A stretch of 49,958 nt of DNA. It comes from an uncultured Oscillospiraceae bacterium. Its GTDB lineage: Bacteria; Bacillota; Clostridia; Oscillospirales; Ruminococcaceae. A program made the position numbers and the translations under genes. The notes below the pieces were generated by a model that worked only from the letters and a program-made list of their open reading frames with translations, made no database searches and was not told the DNA's origin. Below are positions 1-7,757 of the stretch, piece by piece; within the stretch, counting starts at the first letter, position 1; each line of letters begins with the position of its first letter. The stretch lies in assembly GCA_910587335.1 (NCBI GenBank), contig CAJUMG010000010.1, forward strand, positions 25,480 through 75,437, read 5' to 3'.

Positions 1-110
1 GGCTGTTTTTTTGTGATCGTGCTCCACTGAATTTTGCATTTTGTTTTCCATTAGATACCCTCTTTTTCATAAGCCGCCTGCAATGTGTACAGCTTTTTTC
101 AGTAAAGAAA

Positions 111-145
111 AAGGCGGTACAGTTTTTATGAGCTGATACCGCCTT
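111..145 (-). terminator. Intrinsic terminator of the M23 hydrolase gene
   Basis: A perfect 9-bp stem (111-119 with 137-145, core AAGGCGGTA) lies 26 bases after the minus-strand stop codon. On the minus strand it is followed by a T-rich stretch (TTTCTTT). The fit is good for a rho-independent terminator. Bases 1-110 show no gene that I can support. Confidence 0.7.
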
Positions 146-170
146 GCCTGCCTGGCTTTACCCGGCTGAT

Positions 171-1595
171 CTAATACAAAAAGCTTGCTGGATTTTTATG
201 AACACCGTTGACACGGAATTCAATATGTAGGTGAGAGCCGCCTGTTGGGTTCGAGGCAGTCGGGCTGGGAATGACCCATCCGGAGTTGCCCACATAGCCA
301 ATGGTCTGCCCCTTTTCCACTTCATCGCCAACAGAGACTACGATGCTGCTGGTATGGGCGTAAAGCGTTGTGTACCCGCCGCCATGGTCGATGATGCAGA
401 ATAGTCCATAGCCGTTGCTTCCATTGTTTTGCACCTTTACAACCGTACCCGCGCCGCTGGAGACGATGCGCGCCCCATAAATGCTGGTGCCGCTGCCGGA
501 AATATCCATGCCGGTGTGGAAGTCGGTATTCTGAAAACGATAGCCGTAGGCGGATGAGATATAAGAATATCCAGGCACCGGCCAGGCCCAGGTACCGTCA
601 CCTTTGTACTCGCCGGTTGACTGTAAATTGGCGTAAATCTGATCAATTTCCGCCTGAATTTCCTTCTGCTTAGCCTGTAGAGCGGCGGTGTCGGCCAAAA
701 AGGCTTTTTCCATTGCGTCGATATCGCTGATATGCTCCTGTGCCTCGGCAGATTGGGTGTTCAATTGATCTTTTAAGGATTCCAGCTGAGAGGTGCTGCT
801 TTCTAACTCCTGCTTGTCCGCTTCCAAAGATTCCTGAAGGGTGTGCAGCTCGCCGATCTGGATTTCAAGCTGGTCCATTACCTGTTGATCGCGCTCCGAA
901 ATCCGTGTAACCGCCACCATCCGGACAGAAAAATCCGCGAAGCTTTCCGATCCAAACAGGTAATCCAAAAAGGAATATTCCGGAGACATATAGGAACTGC
1001 GGATCTGTTTTTTAAACTGCTCGTATTGGTCGACCATATTCTGCTCCAGACCCTCAATCTGTCTGCTTGTTTCGTCGATATTGTTTTGCAGCAGCTGTAT
1101 TTTTTGCCGGGTCAGCTGAATCTGCTGTGTGGTACTGTAAAGCTGATTGTCGATGTTGGCTTTTTCAATGGCAGCTTTTTCCTTTTCGTCCTTTGCCGCG
1201 TTGATCTGCTGCTGCAAAGCGTTTTGCTGCTGCTGAAGGTTGCCAATTTGCTGATTCAGATCGGTCAGATGATTTTGCTGCTGTTGCTGTTGCGCAAGCT
1301 GCTCCGGCGTCAGCCCGGAAGAGGACGAAGAGCCCGAAGAACTGGTCGGGTCCTTAGACGGCTTGCTGGACTGCGGCTTTTCCTCCGGCTGTTCTTCTGG
1401 TTTTTCCTCCGGCTTTTCTTCCGCCGGTTTTTGTTCGTCAGAAGATGCGCTAGAGCTTGCAAGATCGCCGCTGCCGAATATGAAATTCTCAGAAAATACC
1501 GGGCCGGCTTTAGCAGCGGCCTGTGCGCTGGGAATGCAGAGAATTACCGCCGCAAACGCGCAAAAAAGGGCAAAAAGTCTTCGTTGTTTTTTCAT
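171..1595 (-). CDS. Secreted coiled-coil murein hydrolase, M23 peptidase (EnvC/NlpD-like)
   Basis: A 474-residue exported protein. The chosen ATG (1593-1595) follows a GGAGGGG site; an upstream start would put 26 charged residues before the signal peptide. Order: signal peptide (about 1-27, ending near AQA), a Glu/Pro/Ser-rich linker with repeated EKPEE units, a Gln-rich coiled coil (about 95-320), and a C-terminal M23 domain. The zinc-binding residues are visible: His360 and Asp364 in HTGMD, and His455-x-His457 in GSHLHIEF. Family members cut peptide cross-bridges of peptidoglycan or activate amidases during division or sporulation; with zinc ligands intact, this one is probably an active endopeptidase. 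It is transcribed alone on the minus strand. Confidence 0.9.
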   Translation of the reverse strand: MKKQRRLFALFCAFAAVILCIPSAQAAAKAGPVFSENFIFGSGDLASSSASSDEQKPAEEKPEEKPEEQPEEKPQSSKPSKDPTSSSGSSSSSGLTPEQLAQQQQQQNHLTDLNQQIGNLQQQQNALQQQINAAKDEKEKAAIEKANIDNQLYSTTQQIQLTRQKIQLLQNNIDETSRQIEGLEQNMVDQYEQFKKQIRSSYMSPEYSFLDYLFGSESFADFSVRMVAVTRISERDQQVMDQLEIQIGELHTLQESLEADKQELESSTSQLESLKDQLNTQSAEAQEHISDIDAMEKAFLADTAALQAKQKEIQAEIDQIYANLQSTGEYKGDGTWAWPVPGYSYISSAYGYRFQNTDFHTGMDISGSGTSIYGARIVSSGAGTVVKVQNNGSNGYGLFCIIDHGGGYTTLYAHTSSIVVSVGDEVEKGQTIGYVGNSGWVIPSPTASNPTGGSHLHIEFRVNGVHKNPASFLY

Positions 1596-1644
1596 TGGTC
1601 CACCCCTCCGGAAAAATAAGTCAATCTTTTTTCTATCTACTATC

Positions 1645-1673
1645 AATTTATACTTGTTTTCCCATTTTGTCAA
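1645..1673 (-). promoter_or_regulatory. Promoter of the M23 hydrolase gene
   Basis: On the minus strand TTGACA (1668-1673) is followed after 17 bases by TAAATT (1645-1650), or after 15 bases by TATAAA (1647-1652). The expected transcript starts about 45 bases before the ATG at 1595. Confidence 0.5.
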
Positions 1674-1752
1674 TGTTAGAATAATCCTGTCTATTTAAAT
1701 CGAAAAATGCAAAGGCAGCTTTAATCATTTATCAAAAAGGTGGATGGCGCGT

Positions 1753-2625
1753 ATGAACCGAGCAAAGGGAATCGTCCTGGTCATTTTATCTGCAGTGATT
1801 TTCGGCATTACGCCGAGTGTAACGAAGTATACCTATGCCCATGGTTCCAATCCGGTTATGATGGTTATGCTCCGTTCGCTTCTGCCAATCCCGATTATTC
1901 TGGCGGTTTTGCTGATCAAAAAAATCCCGATGAAAATTCCGGCGAAAACACTGGGGAAAATCAGTGTCATCGCGTTAATCGGTTCAACAGTTACCTCGGT
2001 CATGCTCAACATGTCCTACAATTATGTCCCGGTGGGCATGGCGACAACCCTTCATTTTGTTTATCCCACCTTTGTAACCCTTTTGTGCTTTTTCTTTTAT
2101 AAAGAGAGGATCGACCGGGCAAAAATCCTGGCCTTAGTCATTTCCAGTGCGGGTATTCTCTGCTTTTTTCAGGGCGGTGTCAGCGGCAGCCTGGTGGGGA
2201 TTTTGCTGGCGCTTGGCTCCGGCATGACCTATGGGTTTTATATGGTGGCGGTGGACAAGTGGGGTATGAAGGATATGCACCCAATGGTGTTTTCCTTTTA
2301 TATCTGCCTTTTTGTTTCGGCCTATACCCTTTTGTATGGACTTCTGACAAGTCAGATCACCTTTGCCTTGACCCCCTTATCCTGGGCTTTCTCCTTTATC
2401 GTCGCGGTTTTAACGTCGGTGGGCGCCAACGCCTTTTTGCAGATGGGTATCCGCTATACCGGCGCCTCAACCTCCGCTATTTTAAGCATGTTCGAGCCGA
2501 TCACCAGTGTGCTGTGCGGCGTGCTGTTTCTGCACGAGGGCCTGTCCGGGATGAAGCTGCTTGGCTGCGGACTAATTTTGTTCGCTGTCTACCTGTTGAC
2601 CCGTAAGCGCACGGTGATTGAATAG
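1753..2625 (+). CDS. EamA-family (drug/metabolite) transporter
   Basis: A 290-residue integral membrane protein with about ten hydrophobic segments in two similar halves, the layout of EamA/DMT exporters. The N-terminal half has the typical SAVIFGITPSVTK start, and the second half ends in the helix pair around SMFEPITSVLCGVLFLHE, a recognisable EamA signature. The start at 1753 is preferred because AGGTGG ends at 1743, leaving 9 bases; an in-frame ATG at 1744 would touch the ribosome binding site. The substrate cannot be read from the sequence; the family exports amino acids, metabolites and drugs. The gene appears monocistronic. Confidence 0.88.
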   Translation: MNRAKGIVLVILSAVIFGITPSVTKYTYAHGSNPVMMVMLRSLLPIPIILAVLLIKKIPMKIPAKTLGKISVIALIGSTVTSVMLNMSYNYVPVGMATTLHFVYPTFVTLLCFFFYKERIDRAKILALVISSAGILCFFQGGVSGSLVGILLALGSGMTYGFYMVAVDKWGMKDMHPMVFSFYICLFVSAYTLLYGLLTSQITFALTPLSWAFSFIVAVLTSVGANAFLQMGIRYTGASTSAILSMFEPITSVLCGVLFLHEGLSGMKLLGCGLILFAVYLLTRKRTVIE

Positions 2626-2633
2626 ACGAAAAA

Positions 2634-2795
2634 TCAGTATAGCCTGCTGTTCATGATATGGTTGGCGCACTCTTTTAATTCTCCCAGCGTGGAGATTTCA
2701 CCGTAAGCGTCTAAAATTGCCTGCCGGACATAAGGCGGCAGCATGTTAAAATATTCGTTAATTTGAAAATCTTGTGAGTACAGCATAAAATCCAT
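2634..2795 (-). CDS. Small conserved hypothetical protein, 53 aa
   Basis: A 53-residue acidic protein with a distinctive core (EYFNMLPPYVRQAIL, then GELKECANHIM) that resembles small uncharacterised proteins of Clostridia; the resemblance is from memory. The frame stays open upstream to 2972, but that part is Lys/Asn-rich and unlike a protein. I place the start at 2795, behind an AAGGA element about 11 bases away. The predicted short amphipathic helices suggest a soluble binding or regulatory role, but no function can be assigned. Its upstream region holds an unusual long inverted repeat (2817-2894). Confidence 0.55.
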   Translation of the reverse strand: MDFMLYSQDFQINEYFNMLPPYVRQAILDAYGEISTLGELKECANHIMNSRLY

Positions 2796-2816
2796 GGTTT
2801 TGACAATCCTTTCGTT

Positions 2817-2894
2817 ATATCTGTTTTGCCGATGCAAAAGGAAAGACAGCATCAGTTTATTTTTATTGTGGACCAAAGATCGCAAAACAGATAT
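2817..2894 (-). repeat. 13-bp perfect inverted repeat with 52-base spacer
   Basis: ATATCTGTTTTGC (2817-2829) is exactly complementary to 2882-2894. Nested inside is GATGC/GCATC (2831-2835 with 2849-2853). The structure sits in the presumed 5' untranslated region of the 53-residue minus-strand gene, ending about 22 bases before its ATG. It could be a folded leader RNA or a cruciform-type binding site. Confidence 0.6.
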
Positions 2895-3019
2895 GGAAAT
2901 TGTTTGCATTCTATTTTTTGTTATGCTATGATACTTTATAATGATTTTGGCCTTGTTTTGCCGCAAAAGCATAGGGCCGGTTGCTGTGAAAATTGATCAT
3001 TTTATGGGAGGTTATAATT

Positions 3020-3199
3020 ATGGAAGTAAAAGAAAAAGTGTTGGAAGTTATGCGGGAAGCTGGAAAACCTGTTTCCGCCGGCGAGGTAGAAAAACTGTCT
3101 GGACTGGATCGGAAAGAAATAGATAAAGCGTTTAAAGAACTGAAAAAGGAAGAGGCAATCGTCTCCCCAGTTCGCTGCAAATGGGAGCCTGCAAAATAA
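3020..3199 (+). CDS. Small winged-helix-like DNA-binding protein, 59 aa
   Basis: A 59-residue basic protein that reads as a single winged helix-turn-helix: helix 1 (KEKVLEVMREAG), turn (PVSAGEVEKLSG), recognition helix (DRKEIDKAFKELKKEE), then a short wing (AIVSPVRCKWEPA). The start at 3020 is set by GGGAGG at 3006-3011, 8 bases upstream; an in-frame upstream start at 2993 lacks a site. Standalone wHTH proteins of this size are common in Clostridia and are usually named transcriptional regulators without a known target. A TATAAT sits at 2937-2942, but no convincing -35 element precedes it. Confidence 0.75.
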   Translation: MEVKEKVLEVMREAGKPVSAGEVEKLSGLDRKEIDKAFKELKKEEAIVSPVRCKWEPAK

Positions 3200-3287
3200 T
3201 AGCGGGCGTCTGTCTCGCTTTTTATGCGTTTTATCGACCGATGCAGCGCCGGATGAGTAAACAAGCGTTGTATTTATAGTAAAGGCG

Positions 3288-3328
3288 AAAAACACCGGGG
3301 AAGCGTGTTTGATTTCCCCGGTGTTTTT
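3288..3328 (+). terminator. Strong intrinsic terminator after the wHTH gene
   Basis: A perfect 15-bp stem (3288-3302 with 3314-3328, core ACACCGGGGAA) with an 11-base loop has A's on the left and T's on the right, so it can act on either strand. Between it and pyrH lie an 8-bp inverted repeat (ACTTTTCT/AGAAAAGT, about 3392-3424) and the pyrH promoter, and nothing else I recognise. Confidence 0.85.
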
Positions 3329-3434
3329 GTACCGCAAATTCGGCCACAACGGCAGTAAGTCCGCCTTTTGGCAAAAAGAAAAAAGAATTTACTTTTCTCT
3401 CATGCTTTTTTCAAAAAGAAAAGTGCGGAAAGAC

Positions 3435-3464
3435 TTTACATATTGGCGGCTAATATTGTAAAAT
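3435..3464 (+). promoter_or_regulatory. Promoter of the pyrH-polC operon
   Basis: TTTACA (3435-3440) and TAAAAT (3459-3464) are separated by 18 bases, with a TG just before the -10 box. They lie about 45 bases ahead of the pyrH start, after a strong terminator, so this is the likely promoter for the operon. Confidence 0.55.
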
Positions 3465-3509
3465 AGATTAAAATGAAACAATGGCTCCAAAAATGGGGGA
3501 GTGAGCGTC

Positions 3510-4220
3510 ATGGGTTTAAAGTATAAACGGGTTTTACTCAAACTGTCTGGCGAGGCGTTGGCCGGTGCGCAGAAATTTGGATTGGACTATGATGTGGTAC
3601 AGCGTATCTGCGAAAGTGTGAAAAAATGTACAGAGCTGGGCGCCGAGGTGGCTGTTGTTGTTGGCGGCGGCAATTTTTGGCGGGGCCGCAGCAGCGGAAA
3701 AATGGAGCGTACCAGGGCGGATCATATGGGAATGCTGGGTACGGTAATCAATGCGCTGGCCTTGGCTGACGCATTGGAGCAGCTGGATGTTCCGGTTCGG
3801 GTACAAACGGCGATTGCCATGCAGCAGGTGGCGGAGCCTTATGTGCGGGGCCGCGCGGTGCGTCATCTGGAGAAAGGGCGGGTCGTGATCTTTGGCTGCG
3901 GAACCGGCAATCCGTTTTTCTCCACCGATACGGCGTCTTCTCTGCGGGCGGCGGAAATCGGGGCGCAGATTATGATGAAAGCCACGATGGTGGACGGCGT
4001 GTATGACAAGGATCCCCATAAATATCCGGATGCGGTCCGGTATGATACCTTGTCTTTTTCCGAGGTGTTAAGTAAAGAACTGGCGGTTATGGATATGACG
4101 GCGGCATCGATGTGTAAAGACAACCATATTCCCGTGCTGGTTTTCGATATTGGCGATCCGCAGAATCTAGTCCGGGCGGTTCAGGGAGAGGATATCGGAA
4201 CCTTGGTTACAGAGGAGTAA
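3510..4220 (+). CDS. pyrH: UMP kinase
   Basis: A 236-residue amino-acid-kinase-fold enzyme that phosphorylates UMP to UDP. Visible motifs: LKLSGEAL near the N-terminus, the glycine-rich loop VVVGGGNFWRG, GTGNPFFSTDTAS (UMP/ATP binding) and DGVYDKDP. Length is normal for bacterial PyrH. The ATG at 3510 has GGGGGAG ending 9 bases upstream; the GTG at 3501 abuts that site and is less likely. It opens the classical Firmicute cluster with frr 77 bases downstream. The usual upstream partners rpsB and tsf are not here. Confidence 0.96.
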   Translation: MGLKYKRVLLKLSGEALAGAQKFGLDYDVVQRICESVKKCTELGAEVAVVVGGGNFWRGRSSGKMERTRADHMGMLGTVINALALADALEQLDVPVRVQTAIAMQQVAEPYVRGRAVRHLEKGRVVIFGCGTGNPFFSTDTASSLRAAEIGAQIMMKATMVDGVYDKDPHKYPDAVRYDTLSFSEVLSKELAVMDMTAASMCKDNHIPVLVFDIGDPQNLVRAVQGEDIGTLVTEE

Positions 4221-4297
4221 AAGTATACATATAGTATATTGATAGCAAATTTTTCCAGATTGCAAAAAGATTTTTGTTGGAGAAAGGGAGCGTTTTT

Positions 4298-4852
4298 ATG
4301 AAAGAGCATCTGAAAGTATATGATGAAAAAATGACAAAAACCCTGGGCGCATTAAACCATGAATTTTCTTCTATCCGCGCAGGACGCGCCAATCCGGCGG
4401 TGTTAGATAAAGTGCAGGTGGATTATTACGGCGTTCCCACCGCGATTAACGCCATGGCGGCGGTAACGGTTTCCGAAGGGCGGACATTGGTGATTCAGCC
4501 CTGGGATAAATCTACTCTAAAGAGCATTGAAAAGGCCATTTTAGCTTCGGATATCGGCATCAATCCCACTAACGACGGCAACGTGATCCGTCTGACCTTT
4601 CCCCAGCCGACAGAGGAACGCCGCCGCGAGCTGACCCGGCAGGTGTCCAAAACCGCGGAGGATTCGAAGGTAGCGGTCCGCTCGATCCGCCGCGACGCGA
4701 TGGAAAAATTCAAGACCATGAAAAAAAATGCGGAGATTACCGAGGATGATCTGAAAGGCTATGAAAAGGATATTCAGGATCTGACCGATAAATATTGTAA
4801 GGAAATTGACAAAATGGCCCAGGCAAAAGATAAAGAGATTATGGAAATCTAA
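4298..4852 (+). CDS. frr: Ribosome recycling factor
   Basis: A 184-residue protein that, with EF-G, splits post-termination ribosomes. Family hallmarks are visible: an N-terminal helix, FSSIRAGRANPAVLDKV, VDYYGVPT, LVIQPWDKS and a C-terminal helix rich in EEDLKGYEKDIQDLTDKY. The length matches the usual about 185 residues. AAAGGGAG lies 7 bases before the ATG at 4298. It sits between pyrH and uppS as in most Firmicutes. Confidence 0.97.
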   Translation: MKEHLKVYDEKMTKTLGALNHEFSSIRAGRANPAVLDKVQVDYYGVPTAINAMAAVTVSEGRTLVIQPWDKSTLKSIEKAILASDIGINPTNDGNVIRLTFPQPTEERRRELTRQVSKTAEDSKVAVRSIRRDAMEKFKTMKKNAEITEDDLKGYEKDIQDLTDKYCKEIDKMAQAKDKEIMEI

Positions 4853-4869
4853 AATACTGCATAGAATGA

Positions 4870-4898
4870 AAAAGGCATAGACATCGCCTATGCCTTTT
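4870..4898 (+). terminator. Hairpin between frr and uppS (possible partial terminator)
   Basis: An 11-bp perfect stem (4870-4880 with 4888-4898, core AAAGGCATAG) with a 7-base loop is followed only by TTTTC. It may be a weak terminator or an mRNA processing or stability element that lowers expression of downstream genes relative to pyrH-frr. Confidence 0.5.
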
Positions 4899-4958
4899 CG
4901 GCGAATTGTAAAAAACACGCTTGGAAACAAAGGATTTTTGGATGGGAGAAAACGAGCT

Positions 4959-5678
4959 ATGCCAAACGGGCAAAAAGAACAGTTTCCGGTTCCAAAGCAT
5001 ATTGCGATTATCATGGATGGCAATGGGCGTTGGGCTCAAAAACGGGGCTTGCCGCGCAATGCCGGTCATCGCCAGGGCGCAAAGGTGCTGGAAAATATCT
5101 GCGATTATTGTCAAAAAATTGGGGTGCGGTATGTCACCGCCTATGCCTTTTCTACCGAAAATTGGAAGCGGCCGCAGGCGGAAGTGGATACCATCATGGA
5201 TTTGCTGCGTAATTACCTAAAAGAGGCGTCGAAGCAAACTAGGCGGAATGTCCGGCTGCTTTTTTTGGGTGACCGAACACCGTTGGCCGGTGATATCCGG
5301 CAGCTGATGGACCAGGCGGAGCGGGAAAGCGCCGGCAATACGGGGATTACCGTGTGCATGGCGATCAATTATGGGGGAAGGGCAGAGATTGTCCATAGCG
5401 CTCGCTCACTGGCGCGGTTGGCGGCCCAAGGCCGCTTGGACCCGGATCGTATCGACGAGTCGCTTTTTGCCCAGTATCTGTATACCAAAGAAATGCCATC
5501 TCCCGATCTGCTCATTCGCCCCAGCGGGGAGCTGCGCATCTCAAACTTTTTGCTTTGGCAGTTAGCCTATACCGAATTTGTCTTTATGGATGTGCTTTGG
5601 CCGGATTTTACCCCTTCACACCTGGACCAGGCGATTGCCCAGTACGCAAAACGAAATAGACGATTTGGAGGCATTTGA
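4959..5678 (+). CDS. uppS: Undecaprenyl diphosphate synthase (cis-isoprenyl transferase)
   Basis: A 239-residue enzyme that condenses isopentenyl diphosphate onto farnesyl diphosphate to make the C55 lipid carrier for peptidoglycan and wall polymers. Motifs: IAIIMDGNGRWAQKRG with catalytic Asp20, GHRQGA, AFSTENWKRP, and the C-terminal RPSGELRISNFLLWQ. The ATG at 4959 follows GGGAG by 10 bases; the longer upstream frame has no family similarity. Its stop overlaps the cdsA start by one base, so the two are probably translationally coupled. It uses the product of the MEP pathway, of which two genes lie just downstream. Confidence 0.96.
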   Translation: MPNGQKEQFPVPKHIAIIMDGNGRWAQKRGLPRNAGHRQGAKVLENICDYCQKIGVRYVTAYAFSTENWKRPQAEVDTIMDLLRNYLKEASKQTRRNVRLLFLGDRTPLAGDIRQLMDQAERESAGNTGITVCMAINYGGRAEIVHSARSLARLAAQGRLDPDRIDESLFAQYLYTKEMPSPDLLIRPSGELRISNFLLWQLAYTEFVFMDVLWPDFTPSHLDQAIAQYAKRNRRFGGI

Positions 5679-6514
5679 TGAAACAGCGGGTTGCAACGGC
5701 TGTGATTGGCCTGTCGATTTTTTTCTTTGTTTTGGCATTTTACTCTACCGTATTTTTAAATATCAGCGTGGCAATCGTCGTTTTTTTGGCGTTGTATGAA
5801 ATGTTCCATGTAACCGGCGTGTGGGAAAATAAGCCTTTGTCGGTTCTTTGCTTTGTGTTTGCCGTCTTACCGGTATTCTTCAGCGGATCTTTTCAGGATG
5901 AATGGTTGGGATATTGCGAAGCCGTTTTTGTCTTGGCCATTTTCTGTATTCTGCTTTTTTATCACGAAACTTTGCATTATACCAAGGCGGCGGTGGCGTT
6001 CGCCGCAACCATTGCCATTGGATACGCCGGAAGAATTCTGATCCGGTTCCGGGAGATGGGCGGGAACCCTGCCGAGGGAATTTATTATACATTGTTGGCT
6101 TTCGGTTTGGCCTGGCTGACCGATACAGGCGCGTATCTCTTTGGCATCACATTGGGAAAGCATAAGCTAGCCCCAAAGATCAGCCCCAAAAAGACGGTGG
6201 AGGGAGCAGTCGGCGGCGTAGTGTTCTGCTTTGTCACAGTTTGGCTGTTGTCTTGGTTTTATCAGTGGATCTGTAGCAGCATCTGGCAGGTTGGTGTAAT
6301 GGTGGACTATACGCTGCTGTTTCTTTTAACGCCAATAGGATCTTTGCTCTCCATGTTGGGCGATTTGTCCGCTTCGCTGATCAAAAGACAGTGTGGTGTA
6401 AAGGATTACGGCTCTTTAATGCCCGGCCACGGCGGTATTATGGACCGATTTGACAGCGTCTTTTTCGTGCTGCCGTTTTTGTATTTGTTTACTCGTCTGT
6501 TTCCGATTCTTTGA
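5678..6514 (+). CDS. cdsA: Phosphatidate cytidylyltransferase (CDP-diglyceride synthase)
   Basis: A 278-residue polytopic membrane enzyme making CDP-diacylglycerol from CTP and phosphatidate, the branch point of phospholipid synthesis. About eight hydrophobic segments precede the signature: SPKKTVEGAVGG, then GDLSASLIKRQCGVKDYG and PGHGGIMDRFDS near the C-terminus (metal and CTP binding). It starts at the ATG overlapping the uppS stop; TTGGAGG lies 6 bases upstream. The dxr ATG follows the stop by 19 bases. Confidence 0.95.
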   Translation: MKQRVATAVIGLSIFFFVLAFYSTVFLNISVAIVVFLALYEMFHVTGVWENKPLSVLCFVFAVLPVFFSGSFQDEWLGYCEAVFVLAIFCILLFYHETLHYTKAAVAFAATIAIGYAGRILIRFREMGGNPAEGIYYTLLAFGLAWLTDTGAYLFGITLGKHKLAPKISPKKTVEGAVGGVVFCFVTVWLLSWFYQWICSSIWQVGVMVDYTLLFLLTPIGSLLSMLGDLSASLIKRQCGVKDYGSLMPGHGGIMDRFDSVFFVLPFLYLFTRLFPIL

Positions 6515-6533
6515 CTGCTTTGGAGGGCGCACC

Positions 6534-7688
6534 ATGTATCAGAAAAGAATAACGATTCTGGGTTCCACCGGCTCAATCGGAACCCAGGCTTTGCAGGTGA
6601 TCCGCCGCCTGGGATATAAGCTAGAGGCGCTTTCTGCCAATGTCAGCACCGATTTGGCGGAGAAGCAGGCGCGGGAGTTTTCCCCCCGCTTTGCGGTGAT
6701 GATGGAACCGAGTGCGGCGGCGGACCTGAAAATCCGCCTGGCGGATACCAATACCCAGGTCCTTTGCGGAATGGAAGGGCTTTGCCAGATTGCATCCCTG
6801 CCGGAAAATGATCTGGTCCTAAACTCGGTCGTGGGGATGATCGGCCTGCGTCCGACCCTGGCGGCAATCGAAGCGGGGACAGATGTGGCTTTAGCCAATA
6901 AGGAAACGCTGGTGGCCGGCGGACAGCTGGTCATGGCGGCGGCCCGGCGAAAAAAAGTAAAAATTTTGCCGGTGGACAGCGAGCATTCGGCGATTTTTCA
7001 GTGCCTGCAGGGGAATTCTAAAAAGGATGCGCTGCATAAAATTATTTTAACAGCCTCGGGCGGCCCGTTTTTTGGAAAAAAACGGGAAGAGCTCGAGCAG
7101 GTCACGGTGGACCAGGCGCTCCGCCACCCCAATTGGGTCATGGGCGCAAAGCTGACGATTGATTCTTCCACCCTGATGAATAAGGGCCTGGAGATGATTG
7201 AGGCCAGCTGGCTTTTCCAAAAGCCCATAGATAGCATCGAGGTGGTCGTTCACCGGGAAAGTGTCATCCATTCGATGATCGAGTATGTGGACGGCTCCTG
7301 TATCGCTCAGCTGGGAACGCCGGATATGCAGATTCCAATCCAGTATGCCATGACCTATCCCGATCGCGTTCCCAGCCAGGTTAAGCCCCTTTCCTTGATT
7401 GATTACGGGAAACTAACCTTCTATCCGCCGGACCTCAGGACCTTTTCCTGCCTGCGGACTTGTATGGATGCCGCTCGAATGGGCGGACTGTATCCCTGTG
7501 CGGCCAATGCGGCCAATGAAGAAGCGGTGGCGCTGTTTCGGGAGAGAAAGATCCGGTTTCTGCAAATTGGAGAGCTGGTGGAAAAGGCCGCCTTTTTCCA
7601 GCGAATGCCGCTTCGTTACACCCTGGAGGATGTGTTCTGGGCAGAGGAAGAGGCCCGGCGTTTTGTCCGGGTGCAGTGCGGACTGTAA
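6534..7688 (+). CDS. dxr: 1-deoxy-D-xylulose 5-phosphate reductoisomerase
   Basis: A 384-residue NADPH-dependent enzyme that converts DXP to 2-C-methyl-D-erythritol 4-phosphate, the committed step of the MEP isoprenoid pathway. Seen in order: nucleotide-binding ILGSTGSIGTQAL, ALANKETLVAGG, metal-binding PVDSEHSAIFQCL, flexible loop with LRHPNWVMGAK and the SSTLMNKGLEMIEA segment. Length is typical. TGGAGGG is 7 bases before the ATG at 6534; an in-frame start at 6450 overlaps cdsA and has no family similarity. Together with ispG it supplies the precursors used by uppS. Confidence 0.96.
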   Translation: MYQKRITILGSTGSIGTQALQVIRRLGYKLEALSANVSTDLAEKQAREFSPRFAVMMEPSAAADLKIRLADTNTQVLCGMEGLCQIASLPENDLVLNSVVGMIGLRPTLAAIEAGTDVALANKETLVAGGQLVMAAARRKKVKILPVDSEHSAIFQCLQGNSKKDALHKIILTASGGPFFGKKREELEQVTVDQALRHPNWVMGAKLTIDSSTLMNKGLEMIEASWLFQKPIDSIEVVVHRESVIHSMIEYVDGSCIAQLGTPDMQIPIQYAMTYPDRVPSQVKPLSLIDYGKLTFYPPDLRTFSCLRTCMDAARMGGLYPCAANAANEEAVALFRERKIRFLQIGELVEKAAFFQRMPLRYTLEDVFWAEEEARRFVRVQCGL

Positions 7689-7757
7689 AATTATTCTGTC
7701 CTGTTTTATACGAGAAAAGCAATGCGCCGTGAAAAGCGGCAAAGGGGGAATTTTGAT

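Noticed and set aside
843..1619. 258-codon plus-strand frame opposite the M23 hydrolase
   Set aside because: Leu/Arg-rich shadow of the coiled-coil region on the other strand; no ribosome binding site and no family pattern.
2926..3349. Minus-strand frames over the small wHTH gene and its terminator
   Set aside because: They cross a strong terminator stem and a real plus-strand gene; composition is unlike a protein.
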